A DNA stretch of 64,000 bases, taken from assembly GCF_009184425.1 (NCBI RefSeq), contig NZ_WELG01000002.1, forward strand, positions 1,178,001-1,242,000, read 5' to 3'. The notes under the pieces were generated by a model, which was not told the origin of the DNA, did no database searches, and worked only from the letters and a program-made list of their open reading frames with translations. Below are positions 8,789 through 17,697 of this stretch, piece after piece (the first letter of the stretch is position 1; each line of letters opens with the position of its first letter). This stretch comes from Flagellimonas olearia (GTDB taxonomy: Bacteria > Bacteroidota > Bacteroidia > Flavobacteriales > Flavobacteriaceae). The position numbers were made by a program, and so were the translations under genes.

Positions 8789-11086
8789 CTATATTTTTTC
8801 AACCGTTACCCTGATGGATTTGCTGATGGGAGTTTGGCTTTTATCTGCAAAATGATTGTGGGGGACCAACAAATTGGTTTCGGGGAAATAGGCGGCCATG
8901 TTCCCTTTGGGAATTTCATAAGGGATGACCAAAAATTGTTCCGCGGTCCGTTGGATACCATCATATTCACTATGTAGATTTACAACATCCAGTTTTTTCA
9001 GTTGATGCTGCTCCATGTCATCTTGGTTCATGAACACCACGCGACGCTCATTGTGAACACCTCTATAACGATCGTTCAATCCATAGATGGTGGTGTTGAA
9101 CTGGTCATGTGACCGAATGGTCATCAGCAAGAATTCATCCATCTTTAGTCCATGGTCCGGCAATGTATTGATGGTAAGCTGTGCCATGCCGTTGGGCAAC
9201 ATTCTAAAGTCCCGTTCCCGAACATTGTTGGGTAGGTAATACCCAAAGCCTTTGGATTGTTCACTGGTGTTCTTGAATCCTTTTACGGTTTTATCGATCA
9301 AACTCCGGATAAGATCGTAATCCGCTCCCAAAGCTTCCCAGTCCATGGCATGTTTTCCTTTAAAATAGGTGTTTGCCATCAATGAGATGATTTCCGGTTC
9401 ACTTTTGATATGCTCGGAAGCGGGTTTCAGCAAACCTTTGCTTTGACGTACTTTTCCTGTGCTGCTCTCCATGGTCAGAAATTGAACGGAGCCTTTCTTC
9501 TCATCTTTCTCCGAGCGACCAAAAGTGGGAAGCAAAAGAGCCGTTTTACCGGTAATCAAATGACTGCGGTTGAGCTTGGTGCTGATCTGTACCGTTAAGC
9601 TGCAATTTTGAAGGGCTTTGGCCGTGTATGCTGTATCTGAGGCGGCCATGGCAAAATTCCCACCCAAACAGACAAAGACCTTGGCCTTGTTTTCATGCAT
9701 GGCATGGATGGCCTCTACAACATCGTATCCTCGTTGGGCAGGAGGCTCAAAACCAAGATGTTCACGAATCCGTTGGTTCAATCCTTTATTGACAAAGTGA
9801 TGGATGCCCACCGAGCGGTCCCCTTGCACATTGCTATGTCCCCGAACGGGACACGTACCCGCAAATGGTTTTCCTATGGCTCCTTTCAACAGTAAGATGT
9901 TCACATACTCCTGAATGCACTCCACGGCATTCTTGTGTTGGGTGATGCCCATGGCCCAACAGACCACTATTTTGGAATTTTCGGCCAATAACCGGACGGT
10001 CTTATCAATTTTTCGCATGGAAACCCCAGTTCTCCGCTGAAGTGTTTCGTAATCGTAGCGTTTTAAATCTTTCAGTAATTCATCATAGCCGTCAACATAT
10101 TCCACAATGAACTCATGGTCCAGAACATTGCTGTTTTTGGCATCGAGGGCCACCAATTTCTTTAAGATCAGTTTGGCGAGTGCAATGTCCTCGTTGATAC
10201 GAACAGGAAGGTGCAGGTCCGCAATGGGCTGCCCCCCGCCCAACATGTCCGATACGTTTTGCGGGTTTTTAAAGTTTACCAGTCCTGTTTCCGCCAGAGG
10301 GTTGATGCTGATGACCTTTCCCCCGTTCTTTTTGCATTTTTCAAGGGCAGAGAGCATTCTAGGATGGTTGGTGCCCGGGTTTTGGCCCACAACCAAAATA
10401 ACTTCGGCGCCATAGAGATCGTCCAAGGTTACCGAACCTTTTCCAATGCCTAAGGTCTCGGATAGTGCCACTCCGGATGATTCATGGCACATATTGGAAC
10501 AATCGGGCATGTTATTGGTGCCCAAGGCACGGGCAAACATACCATACAAATAAGCGGCTTCGTTGCTGGATCGCCCCGAAGTATAAAAAATAGCCTCGTT
10601 GGGGTCGTTTAACTGATGGAGTTCATCAGATAGTAAATCATAAGCCTCCTGCCATGCAATGGGTTCGTAATGTAACTTTCTTGGCCTGAGCACCATGGGC
10701 TCTATGATTCGCCCCAACTTGTTGAGTTCATAATCGCTGAGTTGGGACAGTTCTTCCACGGAATGCTTACTGAAAAATTCGGCACCTATATGTTCATGGG
10801 TGGCTTCGTCGGCCAGCGCCTTGGCCCCGTTCTCACAATATTCCGCAACCTTGGAGGGGTGTTCGGGAACGGGCCACGCACAGCTGGGGCAACGAAAACC
10901 GTCTTCTTGGTTCATCTCTAGCAATGCCTTCATGGAGCGTACAATGCCCATTTCCTTGAAGCCGTGCCTTAGGGCTTCTTTTACCCCCAAGAAGCCGGCA
11001 GCGGTATGCATGGGTTCCTTAAGGCGCAATCCGGTAAATTGGATATCGCCCGTAAGGGAAATATTTCGTTTAAATTCTTTTTCCAT
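8789..11086 (-). CDS. FdhF/YdeP family molybdopterin oxidoreductase
   Basis: A 765-residue protein of the formate-dehydrogenase-like molybdopterin family (FdhF/YdeP branch). Recognisable parts are an N-terminal FRCPSCAWPVP cysteine pair, the IFYTSGRSSNEAAYL molybdopterin-binding stretch near residue 165, the DCSNMCHESSGVAL segment and VVGQNPGTNHPRMLSAL. No signal or Tat peptide is seen, so it is probably cytoplasmic. YdeP relatives are linked to acid resistance in enterobacteria, but the substrate of the Bacteroidota members is unknown. It follows the small gene at 11093-11461 by 6 bp on the same strand and is likely translated with it. Confidence 0.88.
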   Translation of the reverse strand: MEKEFKRNISLTGDIQFTGLRLKEPMHTAAGFLGVKEALRHGFKEMGIVRSMKALLEMNQEDGFRCPSCAWPVPEHPSKVAEYCENGAKALADEATHEHIGAEFFSKHSVEELSQLSDYELNKLGRIIEPMVLRPRKLHYEPIAWQEAYDLLSDELHQLNDPNEAIFYTSGRSSNEAAYLYGMFARALGTNNMPDCSNMCHESSGVALSETLGIGKGSVTLDDLYGAEVILVVGQNPGTNHPRMLSALEKCKKNGGKVISINPLAETGLVNFKNPQNVSDMLGGGQPIADLHLPVRINEDIALAKLILKKLVALDAKNSNVLDHEFIVEYVDGYDELLKDLKRYDYETLQRRTGVSMRKIDKTVRLLAENSKIVVCWAMGITQHKNAVECIQEYVNILLLKGAIGKPFAGTCPVRGHSNVQGDRSVGIHHFVNKGLNQRIREHLGFEPPAQRGYDVVEAIHAMHENKAKVFVCLGGNFAMAASDTAYTAKALQNCSLTVQISTKLNRSHLITGKTALLLPTFGRSEKDEKKGSVQFLTMESSTGKVRQSKGLLKPASEHIKSEPEIISLMANTYFKGKHAMDWEALGADYDLIRSLIDKTVKGFKNTSEQSKGFGYYLPNNVRERDFRMLPNGMAQLTINTLPDHGLKMDEFLLMTIRSHDQFNTTIYGLNDRYRGVHNERRVVFMNQDDMEQHQLKKLDVVNLHSEYDGIQRTAEQFLVIPYEIPKGNMAAYFPETNLLVPHNHFADKSQTPISKSIRVTVEKI

Positions 11087-11092
11087 GAGGGT

Positions 11093-11461
11093 TCAATGTT
11101 GCAGTTTGGGGTTGGGGTAATTGTCCGATTGGTCTTCCATGGTATTGTCCAAACAGGTAAAATCCTTCTCGAGGAGGAGGTGGAGTTCCGTTCCGTTCTT
11201 GGTAATGAAGGTGTGTTCAAATCCAATACGTTCATCCAAATCCCAGTTTTTTGCCAGCTGTTCGGAAACACTTAGGGTAATCCGGTTGTTTTCATACGAA
11301 GACGAGAGGGTCTCTTCAGTTTTACTGAGTTGTACCGCATAGCGGAACAGATTTTCCCCGAAAGAGGTGGTCTCCATAAAAAAACCTTCTTCACAAAGCT
11401 GTTTTACTTCGCTCTGAGTCAGTCTAAAACGTACCGAATTGCCCCGTATTCTAATTTTCAT
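11093..11461 (-). CDS. Small conserved protein preceding the molybdopterin oxidoreductase
   Basis: A 122-residue soluble protein of unknown function (it looks like the DUF7009 type, from memory, not verified). It opens MKIRIRGNSVRFRLTQSEVKQL and has no signal peptide or membrane segment. The GTG one codon upstream of the ATG could also serve as start; I chose the ATG at 11461. Its position directly before the oxidoreductase suggests a role in cofactor handling or folding of that enzyme, which is inference. It is divergent from umuC. Confidence 0.7.
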   Translation of the reverse strand: MKIRIRGNSVRFRLTQSEVKQLCEEGFFMETTSFGENLFRYAVQLSKTEETLSSSYENNRITLSVSEQLAKNWDLDERIGFEHTFITKNGTELHLLLEKDFTCLDNTMEDQSDNYPNPKLQH

Positions 11462-11470
11462 CACAACAGA

Positions 11471-11491
11471 TTTGCTAGGTAATTTAGCAAA
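11471..11491. promoter_or_regulatory. Inverted repeat in the umuC promoter region
   Basis: TTTGCTA at 11471-11477 and TAGCAAA at 11485-11491 form a perfect 7-bp inverted repeat with a 7-bp spacer, located 19-39 bp before the umuC start and between the divergent genes. A degenerate -7 box (TACTTTG, 11499-11505) follows. It is a plausible operator for damage-inducible control of umuCD; the binding protein is unknown. Confidence 0.45.
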
Positions 11492-11509
11492 AATCGAGTA
11501 CTTTGAGGC

Positions 11510-12769
11510 ATGTTTGCGTTGGTGGATTGCAATAACTTCTATGCGTCATGTGAGCGGGCCTTTCAGCCTCAGTTCAACAGTACTCCTGTGGCCATTCTTT
11601 CCAATAATGACGGTTGTTTTATCTCGCGTAGCGATGAGGCCAAGAAATTGGGCCTCCCCATGGCGGCCCCAGCATTCAAGTACAGGAAGTTCTGTGAAGA
11701 AAATGGGATAAAGGTGTTTTCGTCAAACTATCCTTTGTATGGTGACATGAGTACCCGGGTGATGAATATTCTGGGAACGTTTACCCCGGACATGGAAGTG
11801 TACAGTATTGATGAGGCCTTTTTAAAGTTTGATGGATTCAAGGACTACGATTTTGAAACGTATGGAAGGGAGATACAATACAAAGTGCAGAAATGTACGG
11901 GAATCCCCATCAGTATAGGGATTGCTCCAACCAAGGCGCTGGCCAAGGTGGCCAATAAGATTGCCAAAAAATTAAAATCCAGGACTGGAGGGGTTTTTGT
12001 GATCAAATCCGAAGAAGGTCGGATAAAAGCACTCAAATGGTCAAAAATAGAGACGGTTTGGGGTATAGGCCATGGAAACTTAAAACGACTTCAAACCAGA
12101 AATGTTGAAAACGCCTTTGATTTCACCCAGTTGCCCGATGAATGGGTAAGAAAACAAATGGCCATTGTTGGGCTGCGGTTGAAAAAAGACTTGGAGGGCA
12201 TACCTACCTTGGATTTGGAAGATGATGCCCGGGATAAAAAAGCGATTGCCACCACACGAAGTTTTGAAAGTACATACTCCAATATCGAGGATATCCGGGA
12301 GCGGATTTCGACCTTTGCGAGCAGTTGTGCCGAAAAACTTAGAACCCAAAAGAGCAGTTGTAACCATATTGTGGTCATTTTAAGAAGTGACCGGCACAAA
12401 AAGAACGAACCCCAGGACAGGGGCACTGCCATTATAACCTTGCCCTATGCCACGGATTCCAGCCTTACCATTGGCAATTATGCAGTCAGGGCGGTAGATA
12501 CCATTTTCAAAACTGGGGTCAAGTACAAAAGGGCAGGAGTGATCGTATCTGGTCTGATTCCCACCAACGAGCGGCAGTTAGACCTGTTTTCATCAGAAAA
12601 CCCAAAACATCATAAAATCATGCAGGTGATGGACAGCATGAATGATAGGTATGGGGATTACAAGATGAAAATAGCCAATCAAGATTTACAGCGAACCTGG
12701 AAAATGCGTCAAGAGCATCTTTCCCCAAGATATACAACGGACATCAATGACATCATTGTAGTAAAATGA
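11510..12769 (+). CDS. umuC: Y-family DNA polymerase V catalytic subunit
   Basis: A translesion polymerase of 419 residues. The N-terminus MFALVDCNNFYASCERAF has the Y-family catalytic aspartate (Asp6), and YSIDEAFL supplies the second acidic pair (Asp-Glu near residue 102). The helix-hairpin-helix region is seen as IETVWGIGHGNLKRL, and the C-terminal UmuC-specific domain is present (SSENPKHHKIMQVMDSMNDRYG). It overlaps umuD by 4 bp (ATGA), giving the order umuC-umuD, the reverse of E. coli. It copies past DNA lesions when the UmuD partner is processed. Confidence 0.94.
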   Translation: MFALVDCNNFYASCERAFQPQFNSTPVAILSNNDGCFISRSDEAKKLGLPMAAPAFKYRKFCEENGIKVFSSNYPLYGDMSTRVMNILGTFTPDMEVYSIDEAFLKFDGFKDYDFETYGREIQYKVQKCTGIPISIGIAPTKALAKVANKIAKKLKSRTGGVFVIKSEEGRIKALKWSKIETVWGIGHGNLKRLQTRNVENAFDFTQLPDEWVRKQMAIVGLRLKKDLEGIPTLDLEDDARDKKAIATTRSFESTYSNIEDIRERISTFASSCAEKLRTQKSSCNHIVVILRSDRHKKNEPQDRGTAIITLPYATDSSLTIGNYAVRAVDTIFKTGVKYKRAGVIVSGLIPTNERQLDLFSSENPKHHKIMQVMDSMNDRYGDYKMKIANQDLQRTWKMRQEHLSPRYTTDINDIIVVK

Positions 12770-13215
12770 CCTCAAAAAAACCTCAAGAAACCAATTCGCT
12801 CACGTTTTTTACCCCAGATGATGAGCAAAGCTTGGACATCCCCATTTCCAGAAATACCGTCTCCGCTGGGTTTCCATCCCCGGCCGAGGATTTCAAGCAA
12901 AAACGGATCAGTCTGGACAAAACTTTGGTCAAGAACAAGGAAGCTACGTTTTATGCAAGGGTCAGTGGCCAATCCATGGTAGGTGCTGGGCTCGATGATG
13001 GGGATTTATTGGTCATTGACAGAAGTTTGGAGGGGGAAAACGGAAAAATAGCGGTTTGTTTTTTGGAAGGGGAATTTACCGTGAAACGATTGCTGATGGA
13101 AAAGGATTCCATAACACTAATGCCGGAAAACAAAGCGTATAAACCTATCAGGGTATCCAAGGATAGTAACTTATTGATATGGGGAATAGTGACTTACGTT
13201 ATAAAGGCGGTTTGA
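12766..13215 (+). CDS. umuD: UmuD-like S24 autopeptidase
   Basis: A 149-residue LexA-type serine autoprotease. Catalytic Ser70 is in SGQSM and Lys107 in EFTVKRL; the 37-residue spacing equals that of E. coli UmuD. The cleavage site is visible as Ala34-Gly35 before FPSPA. The first ~30 residues are unlike enterobacterial UmuD and are acidic. Cleavage induced by RecA filaments converts it to the active polymerase cofactor. Start at 12766 overlaps the umuC stop. Confidence 0.93.
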   Translation: MTSKKPQETNSLTFFTPDDEQSLDIPISRNTVSAGFPSPAEDFKQKRISLDKTLVKNKEATFYARVSGQSMVGAGLDDGDLLVIDRSLEGENGKIAVCFLEGEFTVKRLLMEKDSITLMPENKAYKPIRVSKDSNLLIWGIVTYVIKAV

Positions 13216-13257
13216 TGAAAAAAATCGCCTTCGACCCCATTAATCGAAAACCTTTGC

Positions 13258-13265
13258 TATCTTTG
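13258..13265 (+). promoter_or_regulatory. -7 promoter box of candidate small RNA
   Basis: TATCTTTG is an exact TAnnTTTG match located after the umuD stop. No gene follows on this strand before a terminator, which implies that a short RNA is made. A good -33 TTG was not found. Confidence 0.5.
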
Positions 13266-13268
13266 TCT

Positions 13269-13363
13269 TGTTGTGTTGGATTCCAGTCGCGATGATTGGA
13301 ATCAGGTTGAAGCATCAGCCGATGCTCGCCAATGAAAGGCTTTCCATTTGGAAGGCTTTTTTT
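13269..13363 (+). ncRNA. Candidate structured small RNA with three hairpins
   Basis: About 95 nt between a TAnnTTTG box (13258-13265) and an intrinsic terminator. Hairpin 1 pairs GATTCCA (13279-13285) with TGGAATC (13297-13303). Hairpin 2 pairs AGCATC (13311-13316) with GATGCT (13321-13326) around an AGCC loop. Hairpin 3 is the terminator. ATTGG (13295-13299) and CCAAT (13329-13333) could form a competing outer stem. There is no ORF in it. It does not resemble a tRNA or tmRNA, and I could not match the conserved SRP RNA tetraloop. Family unknown. Confidence 0.55.
13335..13363 (+). terminator. Intrinsic terminator of small RNA / umuCD
   Basis: AAAGGCTTTCC (13335-13345) pairs with GGAAGGCTTT (13350-13360) across an ATTT loop, with two G-T wobbles, and runs into seven T residues (13357-13363). 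Confidence 0.8.
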
Positions 13364-13378
13364 GTTTTCCTCCCTTTT

Positions 13379-14344
13379 TTAGTAGATGTTATGGGCCACA
13401 TAATGCATCAAGGAAGCGGCCAATTTGGCCGTTTGTGAATCAATGTCGTAGGTGGGATTCATTTCGGCAATGTCCAGGCTGATCAACTTTCCAGAACCTA
13501 TGATCGTTTTTAAGCACTCCAAAACAATATGGGGGGTAAAGCCCATGGGAGAGGCGGCACTTGCCCCTGGCGCATAGGCTGATGAAAACCCGTCCAGGTC
13601 AATGGTCACGTACACATGGTCCACATTCTTGACAAAGGCATTGATCCATGTGGTGATTTCCTCCAAAAATGGGATTTGGAAGGTGTCAATAAGAATGTAA
13701 TTGGCCTTAAGGTCACGAGCGGTTTCAAATAGGATACGGTCATTTGCATCTTTGCGAATACCCAAACAGAGATAGTTGAAATCAATGTCTTTCTTTTGGC
13801 AATCCTTGGCAATCTGGTAAAAAGGCGTTCCCGAATTGCTTTGTTCCGTATTCTTTCGAAGGTCAAAATGCGCATCAAAGTTGATAATACCAATGGTTTG
13901 GTTCCCTCCCTTTGCATCCAAATAGTTTTTGATGCCCCTATAATGTCCATAGGACATATCGTGACCACCTCCTAAAACAATGGGAAACTGTTTTTTCGTC
14001 AAAAGGGAAGTGACGGCATTGGAAAGGGCGTCCTGTGCAGCTTCCATATCGTCATCGGTACAACTGATGGAACCCACATCCTGTAGCAATATATGGCTCG
14101 CCAGATGATTGGGCATTTTCCCGAAACTACTTTTAATGGTATCTGGACCATTCACAGCGCCAACCCGTCCTTGGTTACGCCGGACCCCTTCGTCACAGGC
14201 ATATCCCAAAAGGGCAATCGATTTTTTATGGGGTTCCGAAAGTTCGGTCAGGGGAGTGCAATGTACCTTTTCGTGCAGGTATAACCATTTGTTGGAAACC
14301 CTGCCTGTCCAAAGGTCTATTTTCGGGGGGTCGTAGTACTTCAT
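13379..14344 (-). CDS. hutG: Formimidoylglutamase (arginase family)
   Basis: The last gene of the histidine operon: it hydrolyses N-formimidoyl-glutamate to glutamate and formamide. Arginase-fold manganese ligands are visible in GGGHDMSYGH, NFDAHFDLR and TIDLDGF. From the ATG at 14344 the protein has 321 residues and begins MKYYDPPKIDLWTGR; a longer frame would overlap the end of hutU, while this start sits 4 bp after the hutU stop. Arginase-family members vary in substrate, so the assignment rests on the operon. Confidence 0.9.
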   Translation of the reverse strand: MKYYDPPKIDLWTGRVSNKWLYLHEKVHCTPLTELSEPHKKSIALLGYACDEGVRRNQGRVGAVNGPDTIKSSFGKMPNHLASHILLQDVGSISCTDDDMEAAQDALSNAVTSLLTKKQFPIVLGGGHDMSYGHYRGIKNYLDAKGGNQTIGIINFDAHFDLRKNTEQSNSGTPFYQIAKDCQKKDIDFNYLCLGIRKDANDRILFETARDLKANYILIDTFQIPFLEEITTWINAFVKNVDHVYVTIDLDGFSSAYAPGASAASPMGFTPHIVLECLKTIIGSGKLISLDIAEMNPTYDIDSQTAKLAASLMHYVAHNIY

Positions 14345-14348
14345 CGCA

Positions 14349-16358
14349 TTAAAAAAGATGGTCCAAAATGTCGGAATCCACAAGATAGGGCAAAGTTACC
14401 TTTAAATTTGGGGTGCGGTCCATTTCTCGTTCAATGGCAAACCGTGCTTCTTTGTTTCTGGCCCAGCTTCTACGGGAAATTCCATTGTTTACATCAAAGA
14501 ACAGCATTTTCTTCAAGCGGATGGAAGCTTCTTCGGAACCGTCGAGCACCATGCCAAATCCACCGTTGATTACTTCGCCCCAGCCTACGCCTCCACCATT
14601 ATGGATGGAAACCCAAGTGGCGCCCCTAAAACTATCGCCTATCACATTTTGGATGGCCATATCGGCGGTGAACTTGCTGCCGTCGTAAATGTTGCTGGTC
14701 TCCCGAAACGGAGAATCGGTTCCACTTACATCGTGATGGTCACGACCCAATACTACGGGAGCACTGATTTCCCCATTAGCAATAGCCGTGTTGAAGGCAT
14801 CGGCAATCTTGCTTCGTCCTTCTGCATCGGCATATAGAATTCGCGCTTGAGAGCCGACCACCAATTTGTTTTGCTCCGCTTCCGAAATCCATTTGATATT
14901 GTCCTGCATCTGCTGTTGGATTTCTTCGGGAGCTTCGGATTTTATCTTTTGCATCACCTCAAGGGCAATGGCATCTGTTTTTTGAAGATCTTTTGGGTCG
15001 CCAGAGGTGCAAACCCATCGGAAGGGACCAAATCCGTAATCGAAACACATGGGTCCCAAAATATCCTGTACGTAGGAAGGGTATCTAAAGTCGATGTTAT
15101 TTTCAGCCATCACATCCCCACCCGCTCGGGAAACTTCCAATAGAAAGGCGTTGCCGTAATCAAAAAAGTAAGTGCCTTTTGCGGTGTGCTTGTTGATGGC
15201 ATTGATTTGTCGGCGTAGCGATTCCTGTACTCTTTCCTTGAATGCTTCGGGATTGTCTACCATTAAGGTGTTGGATTCCTCAAAAGAAAGTCCAACGGGA
15301 TAATAACCACCTGCCCAAGGATTGTGTAAGGAGGTTTGGTCTGAACCTAAATGAATGAAAATGTCCTCTTCGTAAAAACGTTCCCAAACATCTACCACAT
15401 TACCGATGTAAGCCAAAGAAACCACTTCTTTGTGAGCTAAAGCTTCTTTAGTGCGAACCACCAATAGGTCCAAATCCACCAACAATTCATCCACCCAACC
15501 TTGGTCGTGTCGTTTTTTGGCAGCCTCGGGGTTGACCTCTGCACAAATGGTAATTCCTCCTGCAATATTCCCTGCTTTGGGTTGGGCACCACTCATACCA
15601 CCCAATCCAGCAGTCAAGAAAATCTTGCCCTCTGGAGATTCGTCTTTGTCCAATACTTTTCTGAAAGCGTTCATTACCGTGATGGCGGTTCCATGCACAA
15701 TGCCTTGTGGGCCAATGTACATGTACGATCCTGCCGTCATCTGCCCATATTGAGTCACGCCAAGGGCGTTGAAACGTTCCCAATCATCAGGTTTGGAATA
15801 GTTCGGAATCATCATCCCATTGGTGACCACGACTCTAGGCGCTTCTTTGGATGAAGGGAAAAGTCCCATTGGGTGACCTGAGTACATGTTCAGGGTCTGT
15901 TCTTCGGTCATTTCCGCCAAATATTTCATGGTGAGCAGGTACTGAGCCCAATTTTGGAACACTGCGCCATTGCCTCCATAAGTGATCAATTCCTCGGGAT
16001 GTTGAGCCACGGCAGGGTCCAGATTGTTCTGGATCATCAACATAATGGCAGCAGCCTGATGCGTTTTCGCTGGGTAATCCGAAATAGGTCGTGCATACAT
16101 TTCATAATCCGGCTTAAATCGATGCATATAAATGCGACCGTATGTTTTTAGTTCCTCGGCAAATTCTGATGCGAGTTCTTTGTGCCAAGCTTCGGGAAAA
16201 TAACGTAGCGCATTTTGTACGGCCAGTTTTTTCTCTTCTTTGGAAAGGATGTCCTTTCGTTTTGGAGCGGGATTGCCATTACTTGGATAGGCTTTGGTGG
16301 TAGGTAATTCCGAAGGGATTCCTTGAAGAATTTGTGATTTGAAATGATCTTTTTTCAT
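14349..16358 (-). CDS. hutU: Urocanate hydratase
   Basis: This enzyme converts urocanate to imidazolonepropionate using tightly bound NAD. The protein has 669 residues from the ATG at 16358 (MKKDHFKSQILQG); the open frame upstream reads through intergenic repeat DNA and is not part of the protein. Family blocks include ITYGGNGAVFQNWAQY, MYSGHPMGLFPS, MTAGSYMYIGPQGIVHGT and the C-terminal SIHNGGGVGWGEVINGGFG. It is the longer Bacteroidota-type enzyme (the classical form has about 550 residues). It lies third in the hut operon, 108 bp after hutI. Confidence 0.95.
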   Translation of the reverse strand: MKKDHFKSQILQGIPSELPTTKAYPSNGNPAPKRKDILSKEEKKLAVQNALRYFPEAWHKELASEFAEELKTYGRIYMHRFKPDYEMYARPISDYPAKTHQAAAIMLMIQNNLDPAVAQHPEELITYGGNGAVFQNWAQYLLTMKYLAEMTEEQTLNMYSGHPMGLFPSSKEAPRVVVTNGMMIPNYSKPDDWERFNALGVTQYGQMTAGSYMYIGPQGIVHGTAITVMNAFRKVLDKDESPEGKIFLTAGLGGMSGAQPKAGNIAGGITICAEVNPEAAKKRHDQGWVDELLVDLDLLVVRTKEALAHKEVVSLAYIGNVVDVWERFYEEDIFIHLGSDQTSLHNPWAGGYYPVGLSFEESNTLMVDNPEAFKERVQESLRRQINAINKHTAKGTYFFDYGNAFLLEVSRAGGDVMAENNIDFRYPSYVQDILGPMCFDYGFGPFRWVCTSGDPKDLQKTDAIALEVMQKIKSEAPEEIQQQMQDNIKWISEAEQNKLVVGSQARILYADAEGRSKIADAFNTAIANGEISAPVVLGRDHHDVSGTDSPFRETSNIYDGSKFTADMAIQNVIGDSFRGATWVSIHNGGGVGWGEVINGGFGMVLDGSEEASIRLKKMLFFDVNNGISRRSWARNKEARFAIEREMDRTPNLKVTLPYLVDSDILDHLF

Positions 16359-16379
16359 TAGTAATAAAAATGATTTGTT

Positions 16380-16399
16380 ATTCCTGCGAAAGCAGGAAT
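16380..16399. repeat. Hairpin repeat between hutI and hutU
   Basis: ATTCCTGC-GAAA-GCAGGAAT is a perfect 8-bp stem with a GAAA tetraloop. It looks like a REP-type extragenic palindrome inside the operon, where it could affect mRNA stability or act as a weak attenuator. Confidence 0.65.
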
Positions 16400-16416
16400 C
16401 CAAAATAGGGTAGTGG

Positions 16417-16459
16417 ATTCCGCATCTCGCTTCGACTACGCTCAGCAACCGAGCGGAAT
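16417..16459. repeat. Second palindromic repeat between hutI and hutU
   Basis: ATTCCGC (16417-16423) and GCGGAAT (16453-16459) flank a segment containing CGCTTCGACTACGCTCAGC, which is related to the TCGACTGCGCTCGA core of the repeat at 19326-19402. This suggests that the two extragenic elements belong to one family. Confidence 0.55.
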
Positions 16460-16466
16460 GATAAAG

Positions 16467-17696
16467 TTATTGGCAAACGTTAATTCCATTTTTCCATACC
16501 ATACTTGGTTTTAATTGCCCTTGGTGGTAGGTGATTTCTTGGTAATTATCTGTTGGGAAAACCACAAAGTCGGCTAGTGCACCTGCCTCCAGTTTTCCAC
16601 GATCTTCCAATCGTAATGCTGCGGTAGCCCTGAAGGTAATTCCAGCCAAAACTTCTGTGTTGGACAATTTTTCAAAGGTTCCCAAAATACTGGCTTGGGT
16701 CAACAAGTCGCCCATGGGGGCGGAACCAGGGTTATGGTCACTGGCAATGGACAAAGCGCCACCGAAATCCAAAATTTTACGGGCTGGGGTGTAGGCGCAT
16801 CCCAAACCGAGGGATGCTCCTGGCAAAGCTGTGGCAATGGTGTTGCTTTTGGCCAGCAATTGAATTTCTTTTTCGGTGCTGGCCTCCAAATGGTCAGCAC
16901 TCACAGCATCAAAATCGACGGCTACTTGACTTCCTCCTATGGTGAATTGGTCGGCATGTACGGTAATGTCGAATCCCATTTCCTTTGCTTTTTGAAAGTA
17001 GGGTTTGATTTCTTCAGGGGAAAAAGCACTTTCTTCCACAAAGGCATCCACGCGATGGGCTAGATCTTCAGTCTTGATGATAGGGAACAATTCATTGATG
17101 ATGACATCTAGATATTCTTGGTCTTGATTCCAATCTTTGGGTTTCATGTGCGCCGCCAAACAAGTTGGGACCAAAGTAGCGTTGGAGGTTTCATTGGCCT
17201 GTTTGATGGCACGTAGCATTTTCAGTTCTTCATCCACGGAAAGGCCATAACCGCTTTTCACTTCAATGGTGGTGACCCCATTTTTGAGATGCCTTTTGCT
17301 TCTGGAAATGATGTCCTTGACCAATTCTTCCTGCGAAGCTTTTCGGGTTTGGGTCACTGTGTCCCAGATACCACCACCTGCCTTGGCAATTTCCAAATAG
17401 GTTTTTCCTGCATTACGGAAGGCGTAATCGCGTGATCGGGTACCGCCAAAACAGATATGGGTATGTGAGTCCACAAACCCCGGTAAGCAAACATGGTCAC
17501 CTTCGATGTGGTGCACATCGACATCACCAGATTTTAAGGCGTCAAAAACCCCAACCTCGAGGATTTTCCCATCAGCAACCAAAATACCCCCATTTTCGAT
17601 GATGGGTAATTGCTCATCTTTGAGAGCTCCTTTTAAAGGAAGTCCCGTCATGGGGAGCAATTGGGTGAATGGTCCTATTAAGAGTGGTTTGTTCAT
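16467..17696 (-). CDS. hutI: Imidazolonepropionase
   Basis: An amidohydrolase that opens the imidazolone ring to give N-formimidoyl-glutamate. The 409-residue protein has the metal motif SHTHICFGGTRSRDY, the VKSGYGLS lysine region, HADQF and SDHNPGS. I start it at the ATG at 17696, 1 bp after the hutH stop; a TTG five codons upstream keeps the frame open but would overlap hutH. Second gene of the hut operon. Confidence 0.94.
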   Translation of the reverse strand: MNKPLLIGPFTQLLPMTGLPLKGALKDEQLPIIENGGILVADGKILEVGVFDALKSGDVDVHHIEGDHVCLPGFVDSHTHICFGGTRSRDYAFRNAGKTYLEIAKAGGGIWDTVTQTRKASQEELVKDIISRSKRHLKNGVTTIEVKSGYGLSVDEELKMLRAIKQANETSNATLVPTCLAAHMKPKDWNQDQEYLDVIINELFPIIKTEDLAHRVDAFVEESAFSPEEIKPYFQKAKEMGFDITVHADQFTIGGSQVAVDFDAVSADHLEASTEKEIQLLAKSNTIATALPGASLGLGCAYTPARKILDFGGALSIASDHNPGSAPMGDLLTQASILGTFEKLSNTEVLAGITFRATAALRLEDRGKLEAGALADFVVFPTDNYQEITYHQGQLKPSMVWKNGINVCQ

Positions 17697-17697
17697 T

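Noticed and set aside
13269-13363. Identification of the small RNA as SRP 4.5S RNA
   Set aside because: A CAGGTTGAAGC segment slightly recalls the SRP loop, but the conserved GGAA tetraloop and symmetric loop are missing.
16359-16448. Thirty extra N-terminal codons of hutU
   Set aside because: This stretch translates the intergenic hairpin repeats; conserved urocanase sequence starts at the ATG at 16358.
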